A DNA stretch of 64,000 nt from Branchiostoma floridae (Eukaryota > Chordata > Leptocardii > Amphioxiformes > Branchiostomatidae), in NCBI RefSeq assembly GCF_000003815.2, contig NC_049988.1, positions 7,428,382 to 7,492,381 on the forward strand. The letters are read 5' to 3'. Numbering within the stretch: the stretch's first letter is position 1; each line of letters starts with the position of its first letter. Below the pieces are notes generated by a model, which did no database searches, had not been told where the DNA came from, and saw only the letters and a list, made by a program, of their open reading frames with translations. Below are positions 1 to 12,900 of the stretch, piece after piece. Position numbers and translations under genes: made by a program.

Positions 1-125
1 CTTACAGTAACACAGCATTTGTTAAATAACACGCACTTTAGTTCTCTTTTGATATAGATAGTTCAGAAGAATCTTTATTAAGATTCGAAATTGATGCCTT
101 TGCTTCCGTTTTCTTTCCCCTGCAG

Positions 126-251
126 GCTTTGCGTATCACACAGCTCAGCTTGAGGAAGGAAATTAGCGACACGTCTGCGTAAAACCGGCCTGAAGCCAGC
201 CAATTACAGCGCTCCTTGTATAGACACTTTCATCAGGGTTCACAGGAACAG
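126..251 (+). other. Probable 5'UTR exon of the Grb7/10/14-like gene
   Basis: A strong pyrimidine tract ending in CCCCTGCAG precedes 126, and the segment ends with AACAG followed by GTAATG, so both splice sites are good. It contains no ATG. One frame is open for 18 codons and then stops (TAA at 180-182), so it could alternatively be the last coding exon of an upstream gene. I prefer a 5'UTR exon because the donor is strong and the next acceptor (before 785) leads straight into the exon with the adaptor's start codon. The transcription start would then lie left of the window. Confidence 0.5.
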
Positions 252-784
252 GTAATGAGGAAACATTTCTCATTTCCTTCCACTTACACAAAATCATTGA
301 CCTCATTTGGAGACACATGCATCGATTTCTGTCAGTTTGGCAATACAGTCGTGTACTGTAAATCTTGAAAATTTTATGTTCACGTTTTTATTTTCTCAGC
401 AAAAACAATTGAATTTACAGTATGTTACTGCCAAATGTCAGTGCTGCATATTGATATGGGTGCTTCATCTGTGATTCTAGAAGTAAAACACCTTTCATCA
501 TACCACGAAAGAAAACCACCACAAAACTAAATGAATTTACAGTATCTACAATGTAGTTCTGAAAAGCCGTGAAGACAGTGACCTAAGGGTACGTTAGTGT
601 CTTGACATTTACATGTACAATATGATACAAATTGTGCTGGTAGACATCGGAAATTTGGGAGGTACATGTATGTACTGTACCTTCACAAAACAGTTATAAT
701 TGATTGAAGAAAATTGTTCTAACTGTATGCATACGTGACTGATGAACCTCTTCAACGATACAAATTGAACATTTTGTGTTACAG

Positions 785-845
785 CCCTATGGTTTGAGCA
801 GAAGGATATTTGGGAAGACAGTAGTTTCGCACATCCTGTGTTGCT
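785..845 (+). promoter_or_regulatory. 5'UTR part of the start exon, with a two-codon uORF
   Basis: The acceptor TTTTGTGTTACAG ends at 784. Between it and the predicted start at 846 lies a minimal upstream ORF: ATG GTT TGA at 789-797. An in-frame TAG at 822-824 shows that the main frame cannot extend upstream of 846. A uORF this short could lower translation of the adaptor; that is inference. The uORF itself is directly visible. Confidence 0.45.
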
Positions 846-926
846 ATGGCAACCTCGGAAACCCGTCGACCAAACATGATGCGGCACGCAGGGTTGGGGT
901 TCCTTGGTGACATCCCGCTGCAGGAA
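846..926 (+). CDS. GRB7/10/14: Grb7/10/14-like exon 1 (start exon)
   Basis: Codons 1-27, beginning [10 protein letters not shown]. The ATG has G at -3 and G at +4, and an in-frame stop lies 22 bases upstream, so this is the first usable start in the frame. The exon ends GAA before GTGAGT (927) in phase 0. The residues are not conserved enough to recognise alone; support comes from splice signals and phase continuity with exons 2 and 3. Confidence 0.65.
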
Positions 927-3900
927 GTGAGTTGGAACCATTTATGTTTCAGAAGGAGAACATATTGTTTTTAATGGCCTGTATTCTTTTTGTTTCTTCT
1001 GTCATCAGCCAATGAAAACTTGGTTACTGTGAAGCAGGCTAAAACAGTATATACATTTGTAACAATAAAAAATTGTCGTTACGTAATGCTGATACAAGCT
1101 CAGCCGGCAAAGTTATCTTCTATGACCCGGAAGGAGGGAGGTATATGTCTCGTTTCAGATGTTTGTTGGTCTAGTCTTCTTTTTTTAATTTTAAGACATA
1201 TATCTTAAAGTACAGGCAACGCTTTCATCTTGAGGACAGAGTAGCACACATTTGACAATTGGCTTATTAAGATTTCTTTTCTGACGATTTTCTTTTATTT
1301 CCCTACGGAAACATCCTACATTTTCTATAAAAAATGGCGCCTTTCTAGTTTAAATAGAATCTGTATTTCAACTAAAAGGAGATGGGCATCTGACTTTCAG
1401 CAGAGCAAGTTGACCTGCACACCTCAGGTCACAGCTGAATTGTGCAATTTTTTTTATCCTCTCTTTCGCACCTAACTTCACTGGGTGTAGCCTGTAGATT
1501 AATGATAACATTGATTTGAATTTTCGTAGTCATTCGTAAATTAAAAGGATTTTATATGCTTACATTTAAGACAAGAAATCCTGAGATTTGAGTTGTGCAC
1601 CTTATTTCATTGTGAGGCCACGAATATAATGATCGCCCCTCGGTTTGATGTGTTGCCATGGCAATGTAATGATATTAGATGATGTCACAGGTGATTGCAG
1701 GGGTGCTTGTTACTTGGCATTTATCTCACGAGCTCCCTCTTCTTCCAGACGCAGGTCACAGCTCTAACGCACCAAGGTGAGTCAGTTTTCTTAAAGATCA
1801 AGAATTTCTAACATCACTGCTTGTGTGAGAAACAATGATGTGTAGAATTATGTATCAGCTTCTAGGTGGTGTATTAGCTTGGTATGAATTAGGAATTCTG
1901 CACATGGCCTGTAAGATTTCTACCCTGACATGTTAGCACATCTCTTATAGAATGCTGCTTTAAAACGGTGTAATGAAAAAGGAGTGCACATCCAACAAAA
2001 TCTCAAGACAAGTATGCAGTAGCAACCTAGTATGCACCAAGGGCCTGTTGCATTTCACAACTTTTAAGACATTTTATGAATATGAGTAAGAGAGTGTAAT
2101 ATCCTATCTGCCCATCTCCTTTGCCAAAGGAGCTGTTTCAGATCTGTAAATTCTCTCAAATACAATGTGCATTGTGTGTGGCAATTTTTTTAGTCCATTC
2201 AGTTATGATATCTGCTCATTTCTCTCGTCTTCTCTTTCCCATTTCTTTTTACTGCTACTTGCTGTGAAATTTACACTATTTGAAGCAGATAGGTATGCTA
2301 TATTACCATTGTGACAAAAATGAAAATTTCTTGTGCAATCTGGTCCCTTTCAAGCCTATGGTGCTGGAAACCTTGTGTGTAGTTGTTACAGTAGTGGCTT
2401 TTGTTTGAAACTCCTAGTGGTACCACTGCACAAAAAGGCAGATTTCCACAAGTTCCCAACATTGTGCACGATGGTGAAACCTGACGTGCCCTCACCGTGG
2501 GCACGGGTTTCCACGGGCTGCCTGTTCCCGCGTGCCCCTACAATGAAAACCTGTGCGCACAAAAGGGCACGCCAAGAGTCCGCGCGTCCCACTGTTGCAC
2601 ACTTCCCGTGTTGAGCAATTATCGTTAACAATAGAGGGCTGAGAAGTGTCTGATAATTCAGTTGTGTGAATTGTCAAGTAAAAATACCCAGAACCCTTGC
2701 CACATTTCGGTCTGTACTTGTGGGGAAATCAATAATGAAACCCACGCCAACAGTACGTGAATTAAGATTTGCAACAGAATCGTGCCGTATACACGAAACT
2801 CAACAAACTACTTTACCTCTATATACAGATCGCGTGTAAGATTAATGTCACTACTGAAGCAACATATTCAATTTCAACGGAGTGTGTCCGATTTCTGTAA
2901 CTAATCATATGAATTGTTTTCTACGCATTACATGAGTTGATTGTCATCTAGGCTTTAATCTGAAGTGCGGCGCCTATCAATGCATAGATTCTATTAGATT
3001 GAAAGTGATGTTCTTTGGTCGGTCGGCTTTGTTTATACAGTATATCAACGCCGCATTCCGACACCATGTTGGATCTGCATTATACTCACTCCTTGTTTGT
3101 CAAAATAATCGATTCAAACTTTTAAAAAGATTATTAGGTTATGGAGAACTAGTTCAATATTTGTATAGTTCACTTTCAAAGTTTAATTTTGGTTTGTATC
3201 GGTATTATGGAGATTGTCTGCCTGGCTTGGTTTTGGGTTGAATATTTAGGGGCGGAAGTTTGAATACTAATGAACTCAGCAAATGCCTGTTACAAGTGGG
3301 TAATACATGTACCGACGAGCAATGTGAAAAGCAAGAAGGTTAGCTACAGGACTTCCACCAGCACCCCTCCCCCAATACACATTTCATTGTTTTGTTTTGT
3401 TTTAAAAACATGGTATCCCGACGCGCGTGTCTGATAGCCTCCTTCGCAGGCTACGAGGAGGGTTGGATTTTATTTTATGGGGGGTTCTAAGGTTTTCTAA
3501 AGCCGGGAAAGTAATTTTGCCATGGAAGGGAGTTTAGCGGAGGGCTACATACACAGGGTTTTAGTTGGTCGATAATCTTAGGTACCTTTTTTGTTTTGGT
3601 TGGTAGGCTTTCTGCAGACACAAATGATTTATCTAAAGCCCAAGGTGTTTTGAAAGAATATTAGAACTTATGCAATTGTGTATTTGATAAAAAACAATGA
3701 TACACAGGAAAAGCTGAAGCTTCCTTTAGTGAACTAAGAATACTTGTAGAATCCAGAGCGTTATGTACAAACTCATTGCTGTGACATACACACAAATAAT
3801 ATATACAATGAGTTATTGTGTCTGTTTGTATTCAAATACTCATCCGAAGTAGCCAATCGTATTTCACGCATGAGGCGGGTGTTTGAAAATGTGGACCAAT

Positions 3901-6900
3901 CAACAAACGTGTCCAAATTTTCAAACCTGTGACGGTTTTCATTTCAAATCTTCTCATTCAGAGTGCTTTCGCGCAGTCCGACCGGCCGATAGCTAAGTAT
4001 TTGATCGCACCAATCCGCACGACAAACAGCGCAGGTAAACTCATTGAGAGACCGGACATTATCTTGCCATCGAATTGAATTCCACTGGGACCAAGTTCTA
4101 CTTTTAGAGCAACAACTGTCCTCCTGACTATTACCCAGTCTACCGAGGGTTGGGCGGGCTCTCTGTGGGTGGGGTGTGGTGATCCCCGCCGCACGGATCG
4201 CCAGACGCGCCCCTGACTGTTAGCTCTACGTGGTACACAAGTTTCTGTCCGGTCGGCTTGGGTGATTTGGAGTTCCTTTGGCTCCGTGGAGGCCCTACAT
4301 GTTTCACGATGGATTGGATACCACTGTTACGAACTTGCACGTCCACGCTTGGAATTCTGCAGCGACTTTGTGATTTTATATGCTCCTGATCATGACTAGC
4401 AACTGTTTGTCTAAACAAGGAGGTTAAAAAAAAACTCCTTGGTTTAAAGGACACTTGGACATCATAATGTACAGAGCAGGAATGCTGAATTCAAGAGACC
4501 TACAGGAATTTTTCTGTCATCAAACTTGGAGCGACTGCACAGTGGAGCAAGGACAACGTTTAAAACGTCTTTGAGTGGAGCGACTACGGATAACAACCCC
4601 AAAACAACAGGATGGAGGACCGACGAACCTCTGGAAGCCAAAGGAGCGACAGCACTAAGTACATATGAAGGAACGCGTCAGGAGCGGTCGACTCTCAAAA
4701 ATAAAAGAAATAAAACGAAAAACAACGAAAGATAATTCACAATTCAGAAGGAATAAAAGAAAACACATTATATAGAGGGGGAGGGAAAAGCCGGGAGGGT
4801 AAATTTTTGGGCTGGGAAAGCCCGGGGCAGTGCAAATGGCGCTGCTTTTAATGACAAAGGGTGTAATTACGGCGTGGCCGAGGCCCGGGGAGATAATTAG
4901 CCAATAATTAGCCGCTAAGTTATGCACGAGTCATTCGCACACAAAAGCATACGTCGATAGTTTCCACGCGTACGCACAAGTTTACTAAGATTGCACGGCT
5001 AGTGCACACGGGTTTCCACAGGAAGGGCACGTTATGCACACGCGAGTGGTCCGTTTCCACAGGTTTTCACGGGTGCCCCATGTAGGGGCACGTCACGTTC
5101 GCACAGTGGGCACCCGTTGAAACCCGTGGAAACTCTGAATTTACTTGCATGTGTACACGGGTTTGCAAAGCGGAAATCTGCCTTTTCGCGCAGTGTACTC
5201 TGCTTAGCTCTTTGACTTTCAAAGTACATGATAGACATCATTCTAGTGGGACATCTAGAGTCATGCGGTGATGCACATGTTCTTTTGTAACCCTCTGAAA
5301 CCAAATCACCTAAGAGGAAGATCAATTGAGAAGCAGTACCCACATTTGTATTTGTCCTCAAGCGGGGAAAGCTCGAGGGATGTCCATATTTGGGCAGATC
5401 TTTGGATTGAACAGGAAGGCTTTTGTAGCGAAGTCACGTTTCATCTTCTATAGATCTGCCTGAGACAGTTCCGTCTCTCCGTAACCACCTGAGGCGCTTT
5501 TGTCTCTTCCAACTGAATCAGAGAAACATGGGATAAAACGCCATCGATGTCAGCGGGCCAATCACATGTGAGAAATTGGAAAAGGAAAAAGCAAACGCAT
5601 TGTGTTTTTCTTTTGGTTTCCACAAAAAAGAAGAGATATTTTGTGGCAAAAATAATTCTGGCAGCCTTCACAAAATTTCATTTTGAAGACATGCAACATC
5701 TTCTTTTTGTGCACTTCTTGATTTCAGGGAACAAGTCAGTTGTGAGAAATTTGAAACAAAAAAATGAAACAAGATTGCGAACCAAAAAAGAGCTTCCCAA
5801 GTAAATTTTGTTGTGTGAAATTGTTTTTTCCACAATAAAATTTTGACAAAAAAATAAAATTTCTTTGTCAAAAAAGAGAAATTTTGTCCTGATTATTATA
5901 ACAAAGTTTCATCAGTAGATTTTGATGATTTTGCAACATCTTACAACATCTTGTTTCTCTCGCAGATGATGATGTTGACCTTGATGCGCTGATTCGAGAC
6001 ATGAGCTTCGAGGCGAGAGAGCACGTCATGGACAAACAACCTGCTGATGAGGAACACACACCACTGTTAGCAACGGACAGAGACACGCCTAGCAACAGCT
6101 TCATGTCACAGAGTAGACCATCCAGGTTAGAGTGTTTGACTATTTGTAGCTACATTATCTCTGTTCCATTCCTGTACTTTTTACTAGAAAAAAAGAATAG
6201 ACTAAGTTTGACAAATTTTACAAGTTCTCTGCCTAAAAGATCAAAGCTTTTCCTCAAGCTTAGCTTGATCTTTGGCTGAAAATTTACTTTGCCAATTCAA
6301 AGAATGCCTTGATACTCTCAAAGTAACTAAGGTAATTTGTTAAGCATCTTTCTTTCCGTTGATCTGCCAATCTGATGAAACTATTCACAGGGTATACAGT
6401 CAATCTACACTAAATAATTTCAATTCTACATGTGTTTCCAACAGGCCGGTCCATATCAACCTGAACAACAGCCACTCGCCCAACCACAGGGTTTCGGGCT
6501 CTCCCATCAGTTCTCCCTGTACGCCAAACCCGTTTCCCGACATCCCTGTCTCCGCCAGTCCAACGACGTGGATGATCAGTCCCAGAGCTGCCTCCGCTCC
6601 CAAGAAAGACACAGTAAGTCAATTAATTACTGTAAATTTATTTACGTTCGTGGGGATTTGATTTCGCAGAAGTGGGAAAAAGGATTTTTCGCAGTGGTTT
6701 TAAGTTCGCGGTAGCACCATGCATTGTAGTCTCTTACTGCCATGGAAAAATGTTAAAAAACATTAAACCACCGCGTAAGTATCTGCATTTACAGTAATAC
6801 ACCAAGCAGCCAACCAACCAAGAAATCAATCAATCAGTCAATCAATCAATCAACCAACCAAACAACAAACCAAGCTTCAATCTTGATTCAAAGTGAACAA

Positions 6901-9900
6901 AAATATATAAAGATTGTATACCCTATTTTTGTAAACAAAGTAAAGTGCTTACCAAAAACTTTTGATCTGTCTTCTGAGTCTCTGACCCTTCTAATAGTCA
7001 AGTTGAAATGGCCCGAAGCCTTATTGTCGTGAACAAAGTTTGACGTCAGCAATGGGCCAAAGGTGCGCCATCATTTCAATTTGAGAAGGATCAGAGGACC
7101 AGTTGGTCTTTGGGCTTTGTTTTTTGTATGGAAATAGTGAACATCTGAACCTTCGTTTAAATCTAATGTTACATCATTGATACTATTTTGACTTAATGTT
7201 TATGTAGAATTTTTGTGTCGTAGTGTATAATGTTACTGTCAATGTTGTTAGTGTTCTATCAGTATTACATGTACCTGAATAACAGCTTAAATGACCTGCA
7301 ACTTCCAGGATCAGTTCAGTTCAGTTAAGAAATAAAGTGACATATATAATATACAACTATATCAGGCTATATTTCGGTCATGTGTTGGTTGCACTAACAT
7401 TTTATAACAACAAATCAATAATTCCACGGTCAAATGCGTAAGAATTCAGGCAGTGACACTTTTTTACACTTTGTAAATCGGAATGTTGCCAGGGATAATT
7501 TCTGGATCTTTTCCAAATGATTCATTGCTTCTTAGACTGAAGCCATTTCACAGGACTGTCCTATTTGCCTGTTAGGAATTACAAGCATCCAAATAAATAA
7601 AGTTGACACAAACTCTATGTCAAATGCCATAAGCATCAGAATTGAGTAAAGATCTTTAATCCCTTCTGCAGCCCCCACCCCTAAAAGGGCTCATTCACTG
7701 CAAGTAACCCCCTATAGCACCAGCCATGTGAATGCATTGTGGTGAACCACACATGGACATACACGTGAATACACCCAATGCCCCTAGGCAGTCCCATCAA
7801 GATTTGACAATGACATCATCACTGACAGTCTTAAAGCAAAACTGTTACGTTGGTTGTTGGTATTTCCCGGGCCAGAATGGTAGTGAAATGACTGTGAATT
7901 TTACGATCATGGGAAAGGCGAGTTGTTGATTATACCTTTTCTTTCATTTACACCTTAATCATGAGAATGAGGATTCAGTAATACATTATATGATGTGAAA
8001 GGTCAGATGAAATAATTGATGGCATTTATATTGTTACGATTGAGGTAAGCATGCTTAGATATTGTAGTGTTCATATGCAGGTTGTTTTGTTATGTTTGCT
8101 ACGTATACTACTATGATGCACTTTTGACTCTAGGTACTGTACTGTATGAAATCAGGACTTGAAATACCACATGTACATTTGTGTGTACCCTGCGTAGTGC
8201 CCGTGAAATTGGATTAGTAAATGCATTGTTTGCTTCTATATGCACAGTGATGCACATAACGCTTCCCGTGTAACAAACTGTTGTGGATTTATGGTTACTG
8301 CGTGATGCTACAATCACCCACGAAACAAGCCCGATTTGGCCTCAGAAAAAAAACCTACAATCATACATGTAGCTTCGCTATTTACCAGTAATCCGGACAT
8401 ACTTCAGAGAAAGAGCTTCATTTTCATGTATTACCAGTCAAAGCATCTTGTCATTGTGGTTGAATTCTCGTAAGATATGATCATGCTACCTTAAAGACAC
8501 TACTAGAGACAATAGATTGGTGATTATTCACTATTATCCATGAGGACTTTGAAGAAATGGAGCATTAAAAATCTGTACCGTGGGCCTGAGCATGATCCCC
8601 GGGTTGGCTCAGCTCGGACATGTTGTAAGGGATATTGCATTTCGTCTTTCGAAAGGGGCGTAAAATGGGGGTTCCGTGTTCAAGGAGGTGCCTCGAGCAC
8701 ATTGCACAGCCTTATTACTCAGATTAGGTACCTACTGGCTGAAATGATACACTAAAGTGAATTAGAATGTGTAACTGTATAGATAATCCTACATACAAGG
8801 TTGAGATATTTGTCTAGTACGTGACACTGACGAGTCACTGTGATTGTGTCAATCAGGGCTCCTCCGTGATAAAGAGACCCACAGAAACCACGAGCCCCAT
8901 GTTGCCTCAGCGCAGAGACGAGTACAGAGACTACAGGGAGATGAAAAGGGTACCAAACACTTCTTCTTGTATTTATATTTTGCTGTGTTCTTGATGTGTC
9001 AGACTTTCAGGTCTATAGATCAACAAAAAGCATATAGTAACTAGAAAGGCAACGTTTTTTCAAAAGTTCATAATGTTTTCCCTGTAGCCTTTTGTAAGGC
9101 TACTCGCACACAATACTAATAATACCATTAAGTCTCGGCCAATAGTATTGTGTGTGAGTAACCCCCAAAATGTTCATACTTACAATGTCCAATGTCTAAT
9201 ATAAGTTTTGATTGGCTACTGGACAGGTGGAAAAGAACACACTACAGGGTTGAACAAGTTTTCTAAAATTCACTTGTCCTATTGGGCAAGAACATTAAAG
9301 ATTTACTTGCCCAAACAAACTTTTTACTTGCCCGGAATGCATTATGTAAATAATGTTTTTTCTATATATTTTCATTTCCAGTAATGGAATCTTTTATCAT
9401 TGGCTCTATTTGTCTGTGTTGACCAATGCTTGATACCATGATTATGAAATAGTAGTAACAAAATCACACAATTTTGCATTGCCCGATTCGGGGCCTGGGG
9501 CAGGACATGTGGTTGCCCGATCAGCACTTTCACTTGCCCGGGACAATCAGACTATTAGATTTGTCCAACCCTGCACCAGCAATAACCTTTTCCCTAACAG
9601 GGAAAACATGACAAAAATTATGATATCTCCAACAGGTGAGCATCAAGATACACAAATGTGACGGCACGAGCAAGGCGGTGGACGTTGGCGAGCAGATGAC
9701 AGCGAGAGAGGTTTGCAGCGAGGTGGCCCTCCGATGTCGCAGCTCAGACGAGAGAAACTGTGTTCTGATGGAGCACATTGTGCCTCTTGGCCTCGGTATG
9801 TATGTCCAACATACAAATGTGACATCTTACAGAAATACATACTAGACCCAGGGTTGTAGCCAGCATTCGTCCTTCCGTCCTTTGATGAAATTTAGACTTT

Positions 9901-12900
9901 TGGGAAGGACAAAAATTTTCCCCATTCCATCCTCTGAAATTGCGTGGCGCAGCGGCGGCATTTGTGCCTCGTGACCGAGAGGTTGAGGGTTCGAATCCGA
10001 CTGCGTGTCACCGATCTTGTGCCCTTGGAAAGGGCACTTTACACGGCTTTCCTCACTATACTCAAGTGAAAATGAGTAGCCAGTGCAATGGCCTAGTGGG
10101 TAGAGTGTTCGCCTTGCATTCGGAAGGTCATGAGTTCGATCCCGGCCGAGTCATACCAAAGACTTTAAAAAATGGTAGATGCTGCTTTCTCCGCTTAGCA
10201 CTCAGCATTTGGGAAAGAGTATGGAAGTTGAACACACACCACTACCTGTAGTGATTGCGTTGTGTGTGGCCCAGGGCTAATGAAACAGAGATGGGCACCG
10301 CCCTATGCGCCATCTTGGTGCGGGAAGGGTTTAACTTTTTAATCCTCTGAAATGGCCAAATTAAATCGCCAAGTAAAGATATTAATTGAACTAAGCTGGG
10401 TCTATCAGCAAAATTTGTACCTCAAAATAAAACAAATTGCATTTCAGAGAGTCTAGATTTCAAAATTTCCCACTTAGGATCGTTGCGCCTTCGACAGGAT
10501 TTCTAATCAAAATCCAGGCGACAAAAAAATTTCAGGCTGACAAGAACACTGACTAGACATTTCCATGTTTCCATCCTTCAGTCTACTCTCTTATTAATGG
10601 AAAACAACCTGTAAGTTGCAGCCTAGTTGTCCATGTGCATTGATAGGTCAAAAACTGTGAATTGTGATACATTTACAGAGGATATATGTTTGCAGTTTTT
10701 TCACTGAATTATGAGTCACCACACATTCATCAAACCTCGAACGAGTGCCATGTCTCTCATTTCTTTAATACTGTCATTTCAACTACATTACTTGAAACAC
10801 TGCAAATCTTGCCTTTCCCTCCCTACCACAAAATTAAGTCCCTGTAAACTCGAGTCCATTTACGGCTGTATGGTTGTATGGTCATGATTCTGTGCATGTG
10901 CGTTTGTACCTGGTCGAGCAACATCTGCTATTATATTGTGTTTTACGACTCAAGATAGCTGATGTCAAGGTAGCTGATGTAAATATGGAAAGAGTTGTCT
11001 CAAACCAGTGTAAATGTTGTGATCCCTTAAATACATTTGTAAGACTACAAAATTCACAGGTCAGCAAGGTCAGCAAGTATGGGAATGCTTCTGTGCACGT
11101 ACGTTTGTACCCGGTCGAACAACATCTGCAATTATATTGTGTTTTACGACTCAAGATAGCCGATGTCAAGGTAGCGATGTAAATGAAGAAAGAGTTGTCT
11201 CAAACCAGTGTAACTGTTGTTATCCCTTAGATAAGACTACAAAATTCACAATTATTTGGTTAATATTGTACTGTGTTAGACAGTTAGATACTTAGGAATG
11301 GTTGTCAGGACTTGAAGTGAAGCCCTTTTATGGCGGGACTAGTACACATACCTAAAGCTTGAGATGCGTATGAGGCGTATATTGTACTAGTATTACGTTT
11401 GTTTCAACTGCAGACTTTGCACACTGCGAATCTTGCCTTTCCCTTCCTACCTCAAAATTAAGTATCTGTGAACTTAGGTCAATTTATGGCATGATTTTAT
11501 GCACGTACATAAAACAACATGTGCGATATCATGTTAATCTAAATTACGACAAAGTAGAAATAAGTCCCTGTGAACTCGAGTCAAATAAGGTCAGCAAGTA
11601 TGGGAATGCTTCTGTGCACGTACGTTTGCACCCGGTCAAGCAACACCTGCTATATTGTGTTTTACGTCAAGATAATGGCAAGGTAGCCAATAAATATGTC
11701 AGGATAATGTCAAGGTAGCCAATAAATAAAGAAAGAGTTGTCTCAAGCCATGATGTGAAAGCTCATTGCTCAAGCCAGTGTAATTGTTGGGGACGTCGAT
11801 TTTTTTTTCTATTTACAAATATTAGGCACATTATGTTATATCTATACAAAATTCATAATGTTTTAGGTGAGCATTGCACTGTGTTAGACATTTAAATAGG
11901 AGCTTACTATGATAAGAAAATGTCAGGACCTGAAGTGATCGCCTTCTTGGGGGTGGGGGTGGAAACCTTGAGGCAGGGAACTTTTTATAGTATCTCACCT
12001 TGAGGGGACTTTGTGTACAGTGCAGAGAGTATCAAGAGATAGTGCTTTAGATTTGTGAATATCATTTGTCTTTTAGTAAGTATGCATATAAGTGTTTTTA
12101 TTGGTAAAACTATCAAAAATTTTGCTGTGCAAAATGGTTTACATTAGGGCTTACAAAACCATTTTTTCTTATTGTACCGGTCCAGAAAAACTGGACCTGA
12201 AAAAATTTGGTTGACTGGATGTTGGACCTATCAGAAAATCAACAGATTATATGATCAGGAATTCACACATCTTGCATGGGGCTTACCGGTCGAAGAAAAT
12301 GACAAGAGCAAAGCCAAGTAGAGTTATAGTCATTTCTACAAAGTTTTGCTGTCAATCGTACAGAGACAGTTAGTCTTGTAGGATTTTAGAACGCCAGTGG
12401 GAGTCAAATTAACCACAAAATATGCTCTCTTGTAGCAAAATGGATCATTGTTTTGAGTAGCGTCCATTCATATGGTTTCACATACTGAATCAGGAATCAT
12501 ACGGAATCATCCAAAGAAGGGCCACAAAGATCATAGACCTCCCCGAAACTGACTTGCACAAATGTCAGATTCAGCCCCTGGAACAACGCAGAAACGTAGG
12601 GGCTCTCACCCTCCTGCACCGCATGTACAGCCACGACGCACCTGCACCACTCAACAGTCTACTTCCTGAACCCTATATACACTCAGCACAAAAAGTTTGG
12701 AATATCAACTTTGGTTGATCATATTTATGTTGTTTCTGCATCAATTTCAATATATTATATATCTATAGAAAGCTTGCATGATTTTCTTTCCAATGGTATC
12801 AAACTCATTATCATTGTTAACTCATGGAACATACACTAGGCCTGCTAACGTGAGCGGGTCACGAAAAAAAAGTGCCCAAATTCCCCCGTTTCTGTTCAAA

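Larger units (their letters stand above)
1777..5965. other. Intron 2 of the Grb7/10/14-like gene
   Basis: No coding sequence recognised. It holds two inverted copies of a repeat rich in CACGGGTTTCCAC words (2410-2610 and 4950-5205) and a short palindrome at 4413-4445. A GC-richer island at 3,950-4,460 is open on the minus strand for about 100 codons but shows no family motif. Confidence 0.5.

Noticed and set aside
3958-4454. Two overlapping minus-strand frames of 78 and 104 codons
   Set aside because: Located in the GC-richer part of intron 2, no recognisable motif, no splice support; likely chance.
9941-10145. Genuine tRNA genes
   Set aside because: A and B boxes are present but acceptor and anticodon stems do not pair, and the bodies continue into SINE sequence with target duplications.
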